This document shows positions 42,035 to 50,188 of a DNA stretch of 64,000 nucleotides, in pieces. Numbering within the stretch: the stretch's first letter is position 1; the number at the start of each line of letters is the position of its first letter. The stretch is from NCBI GenBank assembly GCA_964399625.1, contig CAYNSB010000013.1:3397-67396 (forward strand). Reading direction: 5' to 3'. The notes beneath the pieces were generated by a model. It was given only the letters and a program-made list of their open reading frames with translations. It was not told the origin of the DNA and ran no database searches. The stretch is from CAYNSB01 sp964399625. Lineage in GTDB: Bacteria > Planctomycetota > Phycisphaerae > Phycisphaerales > UBA1924. The position numbers and the translations under genes are program-made.

Positions 42035-42693
42035 GGGCTGCCTCCGATCGTGCGCCGGCGGCTCTCGATGCCGGCGCGGGAGAAACTCGAAATGTTCTCG
42101 ATGATCTCTTCGATCGCCCCGGCGTCGTACCCCTGCTCGGGGATCAGGCGCTGGATCACGGGGCGGGCGTGCTTGTAGAACAGGATCTGCCCAAGGATCG
42201 AGTTGCAGCAGAGGCGCACATCCCGCTCGCGCGCGCCCGGGCCGAGCATCTCGGCGACAATCTCCTTGAGCACGTCGTGCTGCGGCTTGATGAACCTCGG
42301 GATGAGATCGTCCAGAGCGCGGGTGGGCTCGGCCATCTCTCGGGCCATGAGCTTGCCGATCGTCGCGTGGGCACCATCGGTGAGCATGCGCTCGACCATG
42401 GAGCGGATGAACGCGAGCAGGCGCTGCTCGGGCGGGCCCTGCCGGAAGCTCGCGGCCCGATCCGCGAACGCGGCGAACGAACGCTGGGCCCCCCACTCCA
42501 GGACCGCGCGATAGAGCCCCTCCTTGTCGCGGAAGTGGTAGTTGACCGCGGCGATGTTCGCTCCGGCCTTGGCGCAGATGTCGCGGACCGTGGCGTTCTG
42601 AAAGCCGTGCGCCACGAAAACCTCGGCGGCGGCCTCGATGAGCCTCTCACGCGTTCGTGCTTCGGCGTGTTCGTGCGACTGGAGCGACGTCAC
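42031..42693 (-). CDS. TetR-family regulator (CecR/DUF1956 type)
   Basis: A 220-residue regulator. HTH: RLIEAAAEVFVAHGFQNATV then DICAKAGANIAAVNYHFRDK; the C-terminal domain is of the CecR/YbiH type (RSMVERMLTDGAHATIGKLM). CecR proteins control export-related genes in enterobacteria. GTG start. It overlaps the permease at 40856 by four bases, and a palindrome CACGTGTTTCAAACACGTG stands 24 bases upstream as a candidate self-operator. It parallels the other TetR/permease pair, which suggests a duplication followed by independent control. Confidence 0.9.
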   Translation of the reverse strand: MTSLQSHEHAEARTRERLIEAAAEVFVAHGFQNATVRDICAKAGANIAAVNYHFRDKEGLYRAVLEWGAQRSFAAFADRAASFRQGPPEQRLLAFIRSMVERMLTDGAHATIGKLMAREMAEPTRALDDLIPRFIKPQHDVLKEIVAEMLGPGARERDVRLCCNSILGQILFYKHARPVIQRLIPEQGYDAGAIEEIIENISSFSRAGIESRRRTIGGSP

Positions 42694-42716
42694 GCGGTCA
42701 CAGTAGCCCTAGCAAT

Positions 42717-42738
42717 CACGTGTTTCAAACACGTGTTT
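42717..42738 (-). promoter_or_regulatory. Palindromic candidate operator upstream of the CecR-like gene
   Basis: CACGTGTTT-C-AAACACGTG is a perfect 19-base palindrome (42717-42735). It overlaps a second perfect palindrome AAACACGTGTTT (42727-42738), giving three ACGTGTTT-type half-sites in register. Size and position fit the binding site of the TetR-family protein encoded 24 bases downstream. Confidence 0.65.
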
Positions 42739-42768
42739 GTACTGAATCTGGCTCGTGTGTCCGGCTCG

Positions 42769-43752
42769 TCAGGTGCACAGAAGATCCCGGGCCTCGGCGT
42801 ACTTCTCACGAGTCCTGGCGACGACTTCCTGGGGCAGATCGGGGCCGGGCGGGGACTTCGCCCACTGCAGCGAATCCACGAGCCCCTGGAGATACTCACG
42901 CAGGTACTGCTTGTCGAAGCTCCGCTGGGGCTGGCCGGGCTTGTATCCCTCGACGGGCCAGAACCGCGAGCTGTCGGGGGTCAGGGCCTCGTCGATGAGC
43001 ATGGGCTCGCCGGCGGGCGTGTGGACCGGCACGCCGAACTCGAACTTCGTGTCGGCAATGATGATGCCGCGGGATCGGGCGTGCTCGCTGGCGGCGCGGT
43101 AGATCGACAGGCTCGCCTCACGCAGATGCTCCATGAGCCCTCGCCCGACGAGTTGCCCGGCGCGATCGAAGGCGATGTTCTCGTCGTGCGCGCCTTGCTG
43201 GGCCTTGGTCGCGGGGGTGAAGATGGGCTCGGGGAGGCGATCGCACTGGCGGAGGCCCGCGGGCAGCTTCACGCCGCACACCGTGCCCGTCTGGAGGTAG
43301 TCCTTCCAGCCCGATCCTTCCAGGTAGCCACGGACAACGCATTCGATGGGGATGACGCTGCAGCGGGTCGCGATGGTGACGCGACCGAACAGGTCCTTTC
43401 GCGGCGTGCCACGCCCGGAGGCAAAGGCAACATCGGGAATCTGCCCTGCGTCGGTGGAGATCAGGTGCGTCCGGCAGAGGCCCCGCTTGGCGATGAACTG
43501 GAACCAGAACGTGGAGATCTCGGTGAGGAGCTTCCCCTTTCCCGGGATGGGCGTGGGCATGACAACATCGAACGCCGAGACGCGGTCCGTCGCGACCAGC
43601 AGCGAGCGCGGCGGTTCGCCGTCCCGTGGGGGCAGGTCGTACACGTCACGAACCTTCCCCTGGCGTCGGTTGGGGAGGTTGAGTTCCGTGGCGACGACGG
43701 CGGAAGTGGCCGCGGGGGAATCCGAATCAGACGCGCGTGAAGCTACCGGCAT
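42769..43752 (-). CDS. purC: Phosphoribosylaminoimidazole-succinocarboxamide synthase (SAICAR synthetase)
   Basis: A 327-residue enzyme joining CAIR and aspartate with ATP in purine synthesis. It has RRQGKVRDVYDL (ATP loop), LLVATDRVSAFDVVMPTPIP, IECVVRGYLEGSGWKDY, PEPIFTPATKAQQGAHDENI and IIADTKFEFGV then LIDEALTPDSSRFW, which together are diagnostic. Length is that of the longer PurC form. The ATG at 43752 has no Shine-Dalgarno; a TACGAT box lies six bases upstream, compatible with a leaderless message. It stands alone among unrelated neighbours, as purN does. Confidence 0.95.
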   Translation of the reverse strand: MPVASRASDSDSPAATSAVVATELNLPNRRQGKVRDVYDLPPRDGEPPRSLLVATDRVSAFDVVMPTPIPGKGKLLTEISTFWFQFIAKRGLCRTHLISTDAGQIPDVAFASGRGTPRKDLFGRVTIATRCSVIPIECVVRGYLEGSGWKDYLQTGTVCGVKLPAGLRQCDRLPEPIFTPATKAQQGAHDENIAFDRAGQLVGRGLMEHLREASLSIYRAASEHARSRGIIIADTKFEFGVPVHTPAGEPMLIDEALTPDSSRFWPVEGYKPGQPQRSFDKQYLREYLQGLVDSLQWAKSPPGPDLPQEVVARTREKYAEARDLLCT

Positions 43753-43934
43753 GGATCGATCGTACAACCCCCGACCCGCCGGGACGGCACGGGGTGTTGG
43801 CGGCACGCTCGCCGCGCTCCGCGCCAAGCCCCGCGTTCCGCGACCTAGACTCCCCTCCTGCGCGAGGGCGCCCCGGCCCAGAGGGCGAGGCGCCGCGTGC
43901 TTCCGATCCGCTCGCTCGGAGGTCGCCCGGCCGA

Positions 43935-45671
43935 ATGCTCAGCTTCTCTGTCCTGGATCCGCCCGGCACCTCTTCTCCGCTGTCGCTGCGCCACGCGTGC
44001 TGCCTCGGTCCCGATGACAACCCGATCCAGGCGTCGCTGACGCTCGAGGCGGGCGTCGTGCGGATCGAGCGCCCCAACAGCGAATCCGCCGCGCTGCAGG
44101 TCCAGTTCCCCGTGGGCGCGCCCGGGCAAGGCCCCGCGTCCCAGCCCCTGGGCGTGCTGACCCTGCGGACGTGCCTGCTGCCGGACCGTGCCGAGCCCTA
44201 CCTGCTAAGCCTGGAGCTGGCCCGGCATCGGATCATGCTGGTGCTCAACAAGCTCGAGCAATGGGCGATGTTCGATCTGGCGAGCGACTCGCCGGGCATG
44301 GCGGAGTTCGAGCAGGCCCGCGGCGAGTTCACGCGGGCCCTGGTCGCGATGTGCCATCGCGGGCCGAGCGGCCCCGACGAGGAATCCCTTCGCGCGGCGG
44401 ACGCGGCGGCCCGCCGGGCCCTGGCGCTGTCGATCGACGCGAGCGAGCGCCTCACGCTGCTGCAGGCGGAGCGCCAGCTGCGCGCGCGGGCCGACGGTTC
44501 GGCGTTCAAGGAAGCGACGGAACGGATCGAGAAGATCGACACCGTGGGCGCCGATCGCATCCTGCCCGAGGGCGCCGCCAAGCCCCCGGACGGCGTGGGG
44601 ATCGTGCTCCCGCGCCCAGCAGCAATGGGCGTCGCGGTCAATCCTGCTGCTTTCGCAGATGTGCTGACCAAGTCCGCGGCATCGCTGTGCGACTTCGTGA
44701 CAATGCCCATGCGCTGGGTGGACATGGAGCCCACGGAGGGCAAGTACGCCTTCGCCAAGACGGACAAGTGGATCGAGTGGGCGGTGCGGACGGCGAAGAT
44801 CCCCGTGCACGCCGGCCCGCTCATCGATTTCCGCGAGCTGTGCGTGCCCGAGTGGCTCTACATCTGGGAGCACGACTACGAGACGCTGCGCGAACTGGTG
44901 TACGAGCACGTCAAGGCGCTGGTGACGCGCTACCGCAAGACGGTGACCCGCTGGACGGTCTGCTCCGGGCTGCACGTGAACGAGAGCTTCGCGATGACGC
45001 TCGAGCGGATGATGGACCTGACGCGGATCTGCGCGCTGCTCGTCCGCAAGTTGCAGCCGACGGCGAAGGTGCAGGTCGAGATCGCGCGTCCGTGGGGCGA
45101 GTACGTCGCCGGGAACAAGCGGGCGATGCCGCCGCGCCTCTACGCGGACATGATCCAGCAGGCGGGCATCGCGATCGATGCGCTTGCGATCCGCGTGCAG
45201 ATGGGGCACCCGCTTCCGGCCTCGGGCGGGAGGAGCACGCGCGACCTGATGTCCCTGTCGGACCTGCTCGATCGTTACGCCGAGGTGGACAAGCCGCTGT
45301 GCGTGACGGCGGTGGGCGCGCCGAGCCAGGCGATCACTCCCGTGCCTCCACCGCAGCGCGGATCGACGCCGCCCGCACCGCCCGAGGACCCCGGATACTG
45401 GCGCCAGCCCTGGAGCGCCGCGGCGCAGCAGTCGTGGCTGCGCGAGGTCGTGCGCATCTGCGCGAGCAAGCCGTACGTCTCGAGCGTCTGCTGGCAGGAC
45501 CTGTACGACCTGCCTCCGGCCCAGGCGGCGGGCAACCCGCTGGGCGCGGGCGGGGCGGAGATGCCCTTCGGCGGGCTCCTCAACGATCAGGGCGCGCCCA
45601 AGCCCGCGGCGAACACGTTCGCCGAGCTGCGCCGGGCGCTGCACGCGGCACCCGCCAACAAGGGATCCTGA
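43935..45671 (+). CDS. GH10-fold protein lacking recognisable catalytic glutamates
   Basis: A 578-residue protein. Residues about 255-470 follow the glycoside hydrolase family 10 (xylanase) barrel: MRWVDMEPTEGKYAFAKTDK (259 on), the conserved HA of IPVHAGPLIDF, and VTRWTVCSGLHVNES (about 338-352). The family acid/base motif W-D-V-V-N-E reads W-T-V-C-S-G (340-345), and the nucleophile motif T-E reads TAVG (458-461). Both catalytic carboxylates thus appear missing. The N-terminal 230 residues include a helical part and are of unknown family; no signal peptide is seen. Likely a non-catalytic carbohydrate-binding relative, or an enzyme with relocated residues. It is followed three bases later by an M28 peptidase. 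Confidence 0.65.
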   Translation: MLSFSVLDPPGTSSPLSLRHACCLGPDDNPIQASLTLEAGVVRIERPNSESAALQVQFPVGAPGQGPASQPLGVLTLRTCLLPDRAEPYLLSLELARHRIMLVLNKLEQWAMFDLASDSPGMAEFEQARGEFTRALVAMCHRGPSGPDEESLRAADAAARRALALSIDASERLTLLQAERQLRARADGSAFKEATERIEKIDTVGADRILPEGAAKPPDGVGIVLPRPAAMGVAVNPAAFADVLTKSAASLCDFVTMPMRWVDMEPTEGKYAFAKTDKWIEWAVRTAKIPVHAGPLIDFRELCVPEWLYIWEHDYETLRELVYEHVKALVTRYRKTVTRWTVCSGLHVNESFAMTLERMMDLTRICALLVRKLQPTAKVQVEIARPWGEYVAGNKRAMPPRLYADMIQQAGIAIDALAIRVQMGHPLPASGGRSTRDLMSLSDLLDRYAEVDKPLCVTAVGAPSQAITPVPPPQRGSTPPAPPEDPGYWRQPWSAAAQQSWLREVVRICASKPYVSSVCWQDLYDLPPAQAAGNPLGAGGAEMPFGGLLNDQGAPKPAANTFAELRRALHAAPANKGS

Positions 45672-45674
45672 GCC

Positions 45675-46691
45675 GTGCCGCGGGCCAGCCGCGCTCCGTT
45701 CCAGACGCCGCTGGGCGTGATGCTGCGGGGGCTCGTCGCGCGAGCGCCGTCCGCACGCATCGCGCTGCGCATGCCCGGGCGATCGCACAAGGGCCCTCTT
45801 TCTCCCGCGACGCCCGCTCAGATCGCGCTGGCGATGGAGCTTCGCACCGACGTGGAGCATCTTGCCCTGTCGATCGGCGAGCGCAACGTGCTCCACCCGC
45901 ACCTGCTGCAGGAGGCGGAGATCTGGCTCGGGCAGCAGCTCGCGCGCACGGGGTACGCGGTTCGCCGGCAGGCGTGCGACATCGCGGGCGTGTCGTGCGC
46001 GAATCTCGACGCGGAGATTCCGGGGCGGGAGAGGCCCGAGGAGATCGTGATCATCGGGGCGCACTACGACGCGGTCGGCGGGTGCCCCGCGGCCAACGAC
46101 AACGGCTCGGGAGTCGCCGCGGTTCTGGCGCTCGCGCGACGATTCGCGGGCACGACACCTCGGCGCACGCTCCGCTTCGCGCTCTTCGTGAACGAGGAGC
46201 CTCCCTTTTTCTGGACCGAGGCGATGGGGAGTCTGGTCTACGCCCGCGCGTGCAAGGCGCGGAACGAGAACATCGTCGCGATGCTCACGCCCGAGACGAT
46301 CGGGTGCTACCTCGACGAGCGGGGCTCGCAGAAGTACCCGCTGCGGGCGATCGGGCTTGCCTACCCCACGCGGGGGAACTTCATCGCGTTCCTGGGCATG
46401 GGTGAGTCCGCGGGGCTCGTCCGCAGGTGCGTGGGCGAGTTCCGAAGGACCACGCCCTTTCCCAGCATCGGCGCGGCGCTGCCGGCGATCATCCCCGGCG
46501 TGGGCGCGTCGGACCACTGGTCCTTCTGGCAGTTGGGGTACCCGGCGCTCATGGTCACGGACACCGCGCCGTTCCGGTACGTCCATTACCACCAGAAGAG
46601 CGACACGCCCGACAAGATGGACTTCGAACGCATGGCGCGTGTGGTCTCGGGCCTTGAGCACGTGGTCCGCGATTTGGCGGACGGCGCGTGA
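45675..46691 (+). CDS. M28-family zinc aminopeptidase-like protein
   Basis: A 338-residue cytoplasmic-looking peptidase of family M28 (aminopeptidase Y/S type). The dizinc site is visible: GAHYDAV (His130), AANDNGSGVAAVL (Asp142 bridging), FVNEEPPFFW (Glu174 base, Glu175), ETIGCY and the final His of YVHYHQKSDTPDKMDFER. It starts at GTG, three bases after the GH10-like gene, so the two form one unit. The substrate is not predicted; M28 also includes glutaminyl cyclases, but the sequence around GASDHWSFWQLG fits a peptidase. Confidence 0.87.
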   Translation: MPRASRAPFQTPLGVMLRGLVARAPSARIALRMPGRSHKGPLSPATPAQIALAMELRTDVEHLALSIGERNVLHPHLLQEAEIWLGQQLARTGYAVRRQACDIAGVSCANLDAEIPGRERPEEIVIIGAHYDAVGGCPAANDNGSGVAAVLALARRFAGTTPRRTLRFALFVNEEPPFFWTEAMGSLVYARACKARNENIVAMLTPETIGCYLDERGSQKYPLRAIGLAYPTRGNFIAFLGMGESAGLVRRCVGEFRRTTPFPSIGAALPAIIPGVGASDHWSFWQLGYPALMVTDTAPFRYVHYHQKSDTPDKMDFERMARVVSGLEHVVRDLADGA

Positions 46692-46707
46692 CCTGAAGGC
46701 GCTGCGC

Positions 46708-46992
46708 CTATCGCCCCCGCCCCTTCGGGCCCGAGAGCTCATTCACGACCTCGGCGAGCTCCTTCACGTCCTTCTTGCCCATGATGCGCTCGATCGCCGG
46801 GGCGTCGTCGAGCACCTTGGGAAGCGCCTTGCCCACACCATCCCAAAGGCGAGCGGCCTTCTTGGGGTCGCTCGTCAGGTACAGCTCGCTCACGGCTTCG
46901 GCGAGTTTCTGCAGAGCCAGCGTGTCCAGGTGCGCGTAGTACCTGCGCACGATGCCCTTCTGGTACGCGCTGAGGAACTGACCCTTGGCCAC
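46708..46992 (-). CDS. Small conserved-looking helical protein, unknown function
   Basis: A 94-residue protein predicted to be all helical and soluble (FLSAYQKGIVRRYYAHLDTL, KLAEAVSELYLTSDPKKAAR, AIERIMGKKDVKELAEVVNE). The start GTG at 46992 has GGGAG five bases upstream. It is a convergent neighbour of the M28 gene, 16 bases apart, and divergent from the desaturase. No family recognised. Confidence 0.6.
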   Translation of the reverse strand: MAKGQFLSAYQKGIVRRYYAHLDTLALQKLAEAVSELYLTSDPKKAARLWDGVGKALPKVLDDAPAIERIMGKKDVKELAEVVNELSGPKGRGR

Positions 46993-47115
46993 GGCGACTC
47001 CCTTCAACGGACGAGCGTCTCACTTGGGTGCGAGCGCCCGCGCGGGGTACGGTATCCCGCCCGAGGGCGTTCTCCGCTACACTCGGGCCCTGGCCCTCGG
47101 TGCAGGACAACGCTG

Positions 47116-48057
47116 ATGACCACCCCACGCACGGACGCGCTCCCCCCTTCCGCACTCGAAGCCCGCCCGCACCATCGGCTCCTGCCGCACGACGACGTGC
47201 ACAACGGCGGCGGACGCGTGTCGCTGGTCCGCGCGATCCCCTTCATCTCGTTCCACATCATCGCGCTGGGCGTGTTCCTCGTCGGCTTCTCGTGGGTCGC
47301 GCTGGGGGCCTGCCTGGCGCTCTACGTCGCACGGATGTTCCTCATCACGGGGTTCTACCACCGGTATTTCTCGCACCGCACGTTCAGCACGTCGCGCCTC
47401 GTGCAGGGCGTCGCGGCGTTCCTGGGCACGACGTGCGCCCAGCGCGGGCCGATCTGGTGGGCCGCGCACCACCGCGACCATCACCGCCATTCCGACGAGC
47501 CGCCGGACCTGCACAGCCCCGTGCAGCACGGGCTGGAGCACTCGCACATGCTCTGGTTCGTCACGGAGAAGGGCATGGGGACGAACGCCAAGGCCGTGCC
47601 GGACCTCCTGAAGTACCCCGAGCTGCGATTCATCGATCGGTTCCATCTGCTGGGCGTGCTGGCGCTGGCGCTTTTCACCCTCGGGCTAGGGTGGCTGCTG
47701 CAGCAGCGCGCGCCGGCCCTGGGCACGGGCCCGTGGCAGATGTTCGTCTGGGCGTTTGGAATCTCGTCCGTGCTCCTCTACCACGGGACGTTCACGATCA
47801 ACTCGCTGGCGCACACGTGGGGACGGCGACGCTTCAAGACCAACGACGACTCGCGCAACAACTTCTGGCTCGCGCTCATCACACTGGGCGAGGGATGGCA
47901 CAACAACCACCACCACTACCCGGGCGCGGCCCGCCAGGGCTTCTACTGGTGGGAGATCGACCTGACCTACTACGTGCTGTGGGCCATGGAGAAGGTGCGC
48001 CTGATCCGCGATCTGCGTCGCGTGCCGGCGCGGGTGTACGAGGCGGCCAAAGGCTGA
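47116..48057 (+). CDS. Acyl-CoA/fatty-acid delta-9-type desaturase
   Basis: A 313-residue membrane di-iron desaturase that introduces a double bond into an acyl chain using O2 and an electron donor. The three histidine boxes are intact: HRYFSH (82-87), HRDHHRHSD (119-127) and HNNHHH (262-267). Four membrane helices surround them (LGVFLVGFSWVALGACLALY, LLGVLALALFTLGLGWLL and others). The overall length and ALITLGEGWHNNHH match the acyl-CoA desaturase subfamily. There is no cytochrome b5 domain, so a separate ferredoxin or similar donor is needed. TACACT near 47073 may be its -10 box. Confidence 0.92.
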   Translation: MTTPRTDALPPSALEARPHHRLLPHDDVHNGGGRVSLVRAIPFISFHIIALGVFLVGFSWVALGACLALYVARMFLITGFYHRYFSHRTFSTSRLVQGVAAFLGTTCAQRGPIWWAAHHRDHHRHSDEPPDLHSPVQHGLEHSHMLWFVTEKGMGTNAKAVPDLLKYPELRFIDRFHLLGVLALALFTLGLGWLLQQRAPALGTGPWQMFVWAFGISSVLLYHGTFTINSLAHTWGRRRFKTNDDSRNNFWLALITLGEGWHNNHHHYPGAARQGFYWWEIDLTYYVLWAMEKVRLIRDLRRVPARVYEAAKG

Positions 48058-48128
48058 GCCCGCTCGATCGACCCGAGTCTACCTCGCGTTCGGCTATCCG
48101 CGCGGGCTCGTGACGCTGGCCCGCACGC

Positions 48129-50147
48129 TCACTTCGCCTCGATGCTCGGCGCGGCCTGGTTCCGCTCGCGGCGTAGCTGCTCCACCGTCCTGCGCTGCTC
48201 GTCCATGCCCGGGGGCTCGATGAAGCGCTCCGAGAAGCTCTTGAGCGTGCGCCCTTCCTTCTTCGCGTTCGCGGACATCTCGTCCAGCCCAGTCTTGTAC
48301 CGCTCGGCGAGCAGGTCGTAGGCCCACTTCTTCAGGTCGGGGGGCGCGGCGTCGTACATCGTCTCGGCGCTGTCCAGGTCCAGCACCATCGCCAGCGCGG
48401 CGAACTCCGTGCCCGCGACCACCGGGAAGCTGCGATCCACCATGCCCATGCGCCCGCCGGTCTGGTCCAGCTGCGTCCGCACGATCTGGCGGGAGTAGTA
48501 GTACTTGTGCACGGACGCGGCGTAGCGCATCTGCTCGTCGAACAGCTTCGTGTCGCCCGCGATGAGCCCGTTGATGAACGCGCTCTGGAGCGAGCCGACG
48601 ATCTCCTCGCGGGCCACGCTGGGGCGGCTCAGCTCGTTCTCGAGCTCCTTCTCGATGAACTCGGGCAGCGGGAGCGAGAAGAGGTACGCCCGGTCCGGGT
48701 CGTTGATGTTGTGGTGCGGCCAGACGCGCAGGTCGTCGCGCATCTTCTCGGCGCGGGCGATCTCGCCCCGGCGGAAGAGGAAGCGGATCGCGTCCTTGCG
48801 GAAGTTCTCGTAGCCCGAGGCGTAGAGCGTGAAGGCCCGCTGCTTGGGGTTCTCGAACTTGTTGACCGAGGCGACCTCCGGGTCCTTGTACATCGCGTCG
48901 ATGTGATCGTTGAGGAACCGCCCGTAGGTCTCGATGAAGTGCACGTTGGGCGACGCGCGGTAGAACGTCCGCTCGTCCTCGGGGTTGCGGACGAAGCCCA
49001 GGAAGTCGAAGTACAGGTCGCCGGTGCGCCAGAGCTCCTGCAGCGCGTGCACGACCATGCGCCCGGAGTTCACGAAGTCGTAGTCGGTCTTGTTCTGCTT
49101 GTTGAAGCGGACCATCCCGGCGTCCACGCCCGTCTTGGCCCAGTACAGGGCGTGCGCGCCGAAGTGCCGCCAGTCGAGCGGGCCGAACTCCTTCGTGTAC
49201 CGGATCATCAGCGTCGGGTCCATCTTGTAGCGATCGACGATGAGGCGCTTGCGCAGGTGCGCCATGAGCACGGGCCAGGCCTTGGCGAGCGAGGGATCGC
49301 GCATGAGCGTCGCGAGCTTCTGGCGACGATCATCGAACGTGCGCTCGAACTCGGTGGCGAGCCCGGACTTGAGCACCGCGCCCATCGTGGTGGCGTTGTG
49401 CAGGAGCTTCCAGTCGGGCTCCACGCCCAGCTCGCTCCGTACGCGCTCCACCAGGCGCCCGGCCTCGGGGGATGAGGCGAGCACGTCGTCGAGCGTCTCG
49501 GGCGCTTCGGCGACGGGGCGCAGCCACTCGACGTACTTGTTGATCGCGCCCTCGAGCGAGCGGTCCTTGGGATCGGGAGGGGGAGGCGGGCCCAGGGCGA
49601 ACGTCCACTCCGCGGCGAGCTGGCGCTTGTAGTAGAGGTTCGCGTCGTCGGAGTACCCGCCGATCTTGTGCAGGAAGAGCCAGGCGAGTTCCTTGTGAAT
49701 GTAGGTGTCGTTGGGGTTCGCGGGGATCGCCTGCGTGCGCAGGAGGTCCACCCCCGCGTTCACCCAGCGCCAGCGCTCGCGGTTGGTCTGCGTGTTGACG
49801 CTGATGTTGTACGCGAGGTTCCACGCGTGGAAGACCCACACGTGGGGGAAGTGCGGCTGGAGCTGCGTGATCGCCCGTGCCAGGTCCACCGCCTCGTAGT
49901 ACCGACCGTCCTCCTTCATCTGGTTGGCGCGGATCCAGAGGAAGTTGACGAAGAGCCCGCGGAAGGCGCCCATCGCGATGCCCATCGCCACGGCCGGGTC
50001 GTTGCGGTCCTGGGTCGCCGTCGTCGTGTACACGAGCTTGTGGCGTCCCTGCGAGGCGGCGATGTCGACCGACAGCACGCCCGCGCCGGCGAGCGCCAGG
50101 GCGGCGATGAAGAGCGCGATGAGTTGGACTCGTGCGTCTCTGCTCAT
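48129..50147 (-). CDS. Membrane-anchored 672-residue protein of unknown family, last gene of the SPFH-ABC operon
   Basis: One N-terminal helix (LIALFIAALALAGAGVLSV) anchors a long, mostly helical extracytoplasmic region. The first part (about 55-210) has TPR/Sel1-like spacing: FVNFLWIRANQMKEDGRYYE then AVDLARAITQLQPHFPHVWV and WNLAYNISVNTQTNRERWRW. An abundance of Trp, Tyr and His around DWRHFGAHALYWAKTGVD and YLFSLPLPEFIEKELENELS is notable. No family or active site recognised. It follows the ABC permease by 41 bases on the same strand and appears to be an accessory factor of that transporter. No Shine-Dalgarno for the ATG. Confidence 0.7.
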   Translation of the reverse strand: MSRDARVQLIALFIAALALAGAGVLSVDIAASQGRHKLVYTTTATQDRNDPAVAMGIAMGAFRGLFVNFLWIRANQMKEDGRYYEAVDLARAITQLQPHFPHVWVFHAWNLAYNISVNTQTNRERWRWVNAGVDLLRTQAIPANPNDTYIHKELAWLFLHKIGGYSDDANLYYKRQLAAEWTFALGPPPPPDPKDRSLEGAINKYVEWLRPVAEAPETLDDVLASSPEAGRLVERVRSELGVEPDWKLLHNATTMGAVLKSGLATEFERTFDDRRQKLATLMRDPSLAKAWPVLMAHLRKRLIVDRYKMDPTLMIRYTKEFGPLDWRHFGAHALYWAKTGVDAGMVRFNKQNKTDYDFVNSGRMVVHALQELWRTGDLYFDFLGFVRNPEDERTFYRASPNVHFIETYGRFLNDHIDAMYKDPEVASVNKFENPKQRAFTLYASGYENFRKDAIRFLFRRGEIARAEKMRDDLRVWPHHNINDPDRAYLFSLPLPEFIEKELENELSRPSVAREEIVGSLQSAFINGLIAGDTKLFDEQMRYAASVHKYYYSRQIVRTQLDQTGGRMGMVDRSFPVVAGTEFAALAMVLDLDSAETMYDAAPPDLKKWAYDLLAERYKTGLDEMSANAKKEGRTLKSFSERFIEPPGMDEQRRTVEQLRRERNQAAPSIEAK

Positions 50148-50188
50148 GGGTCTGCGGCCGCGGGCGGTCCTCTCCTGGTGCTGCTGGT

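Noticed and set aside
43935..45671. Annotation as an active endo-1,4-beta-xylanase
   Set aside because: Both catalytic carboxylate motifs are missing and there is no signal peptide; only the fold resemblance is kept.
48056..48109. GAGCCCGC/GCGGGCTC pair between desaturase and the convergent gene
   Set aside because: The 38-base loop and lack of a T-run make it a weak terminator candidate.
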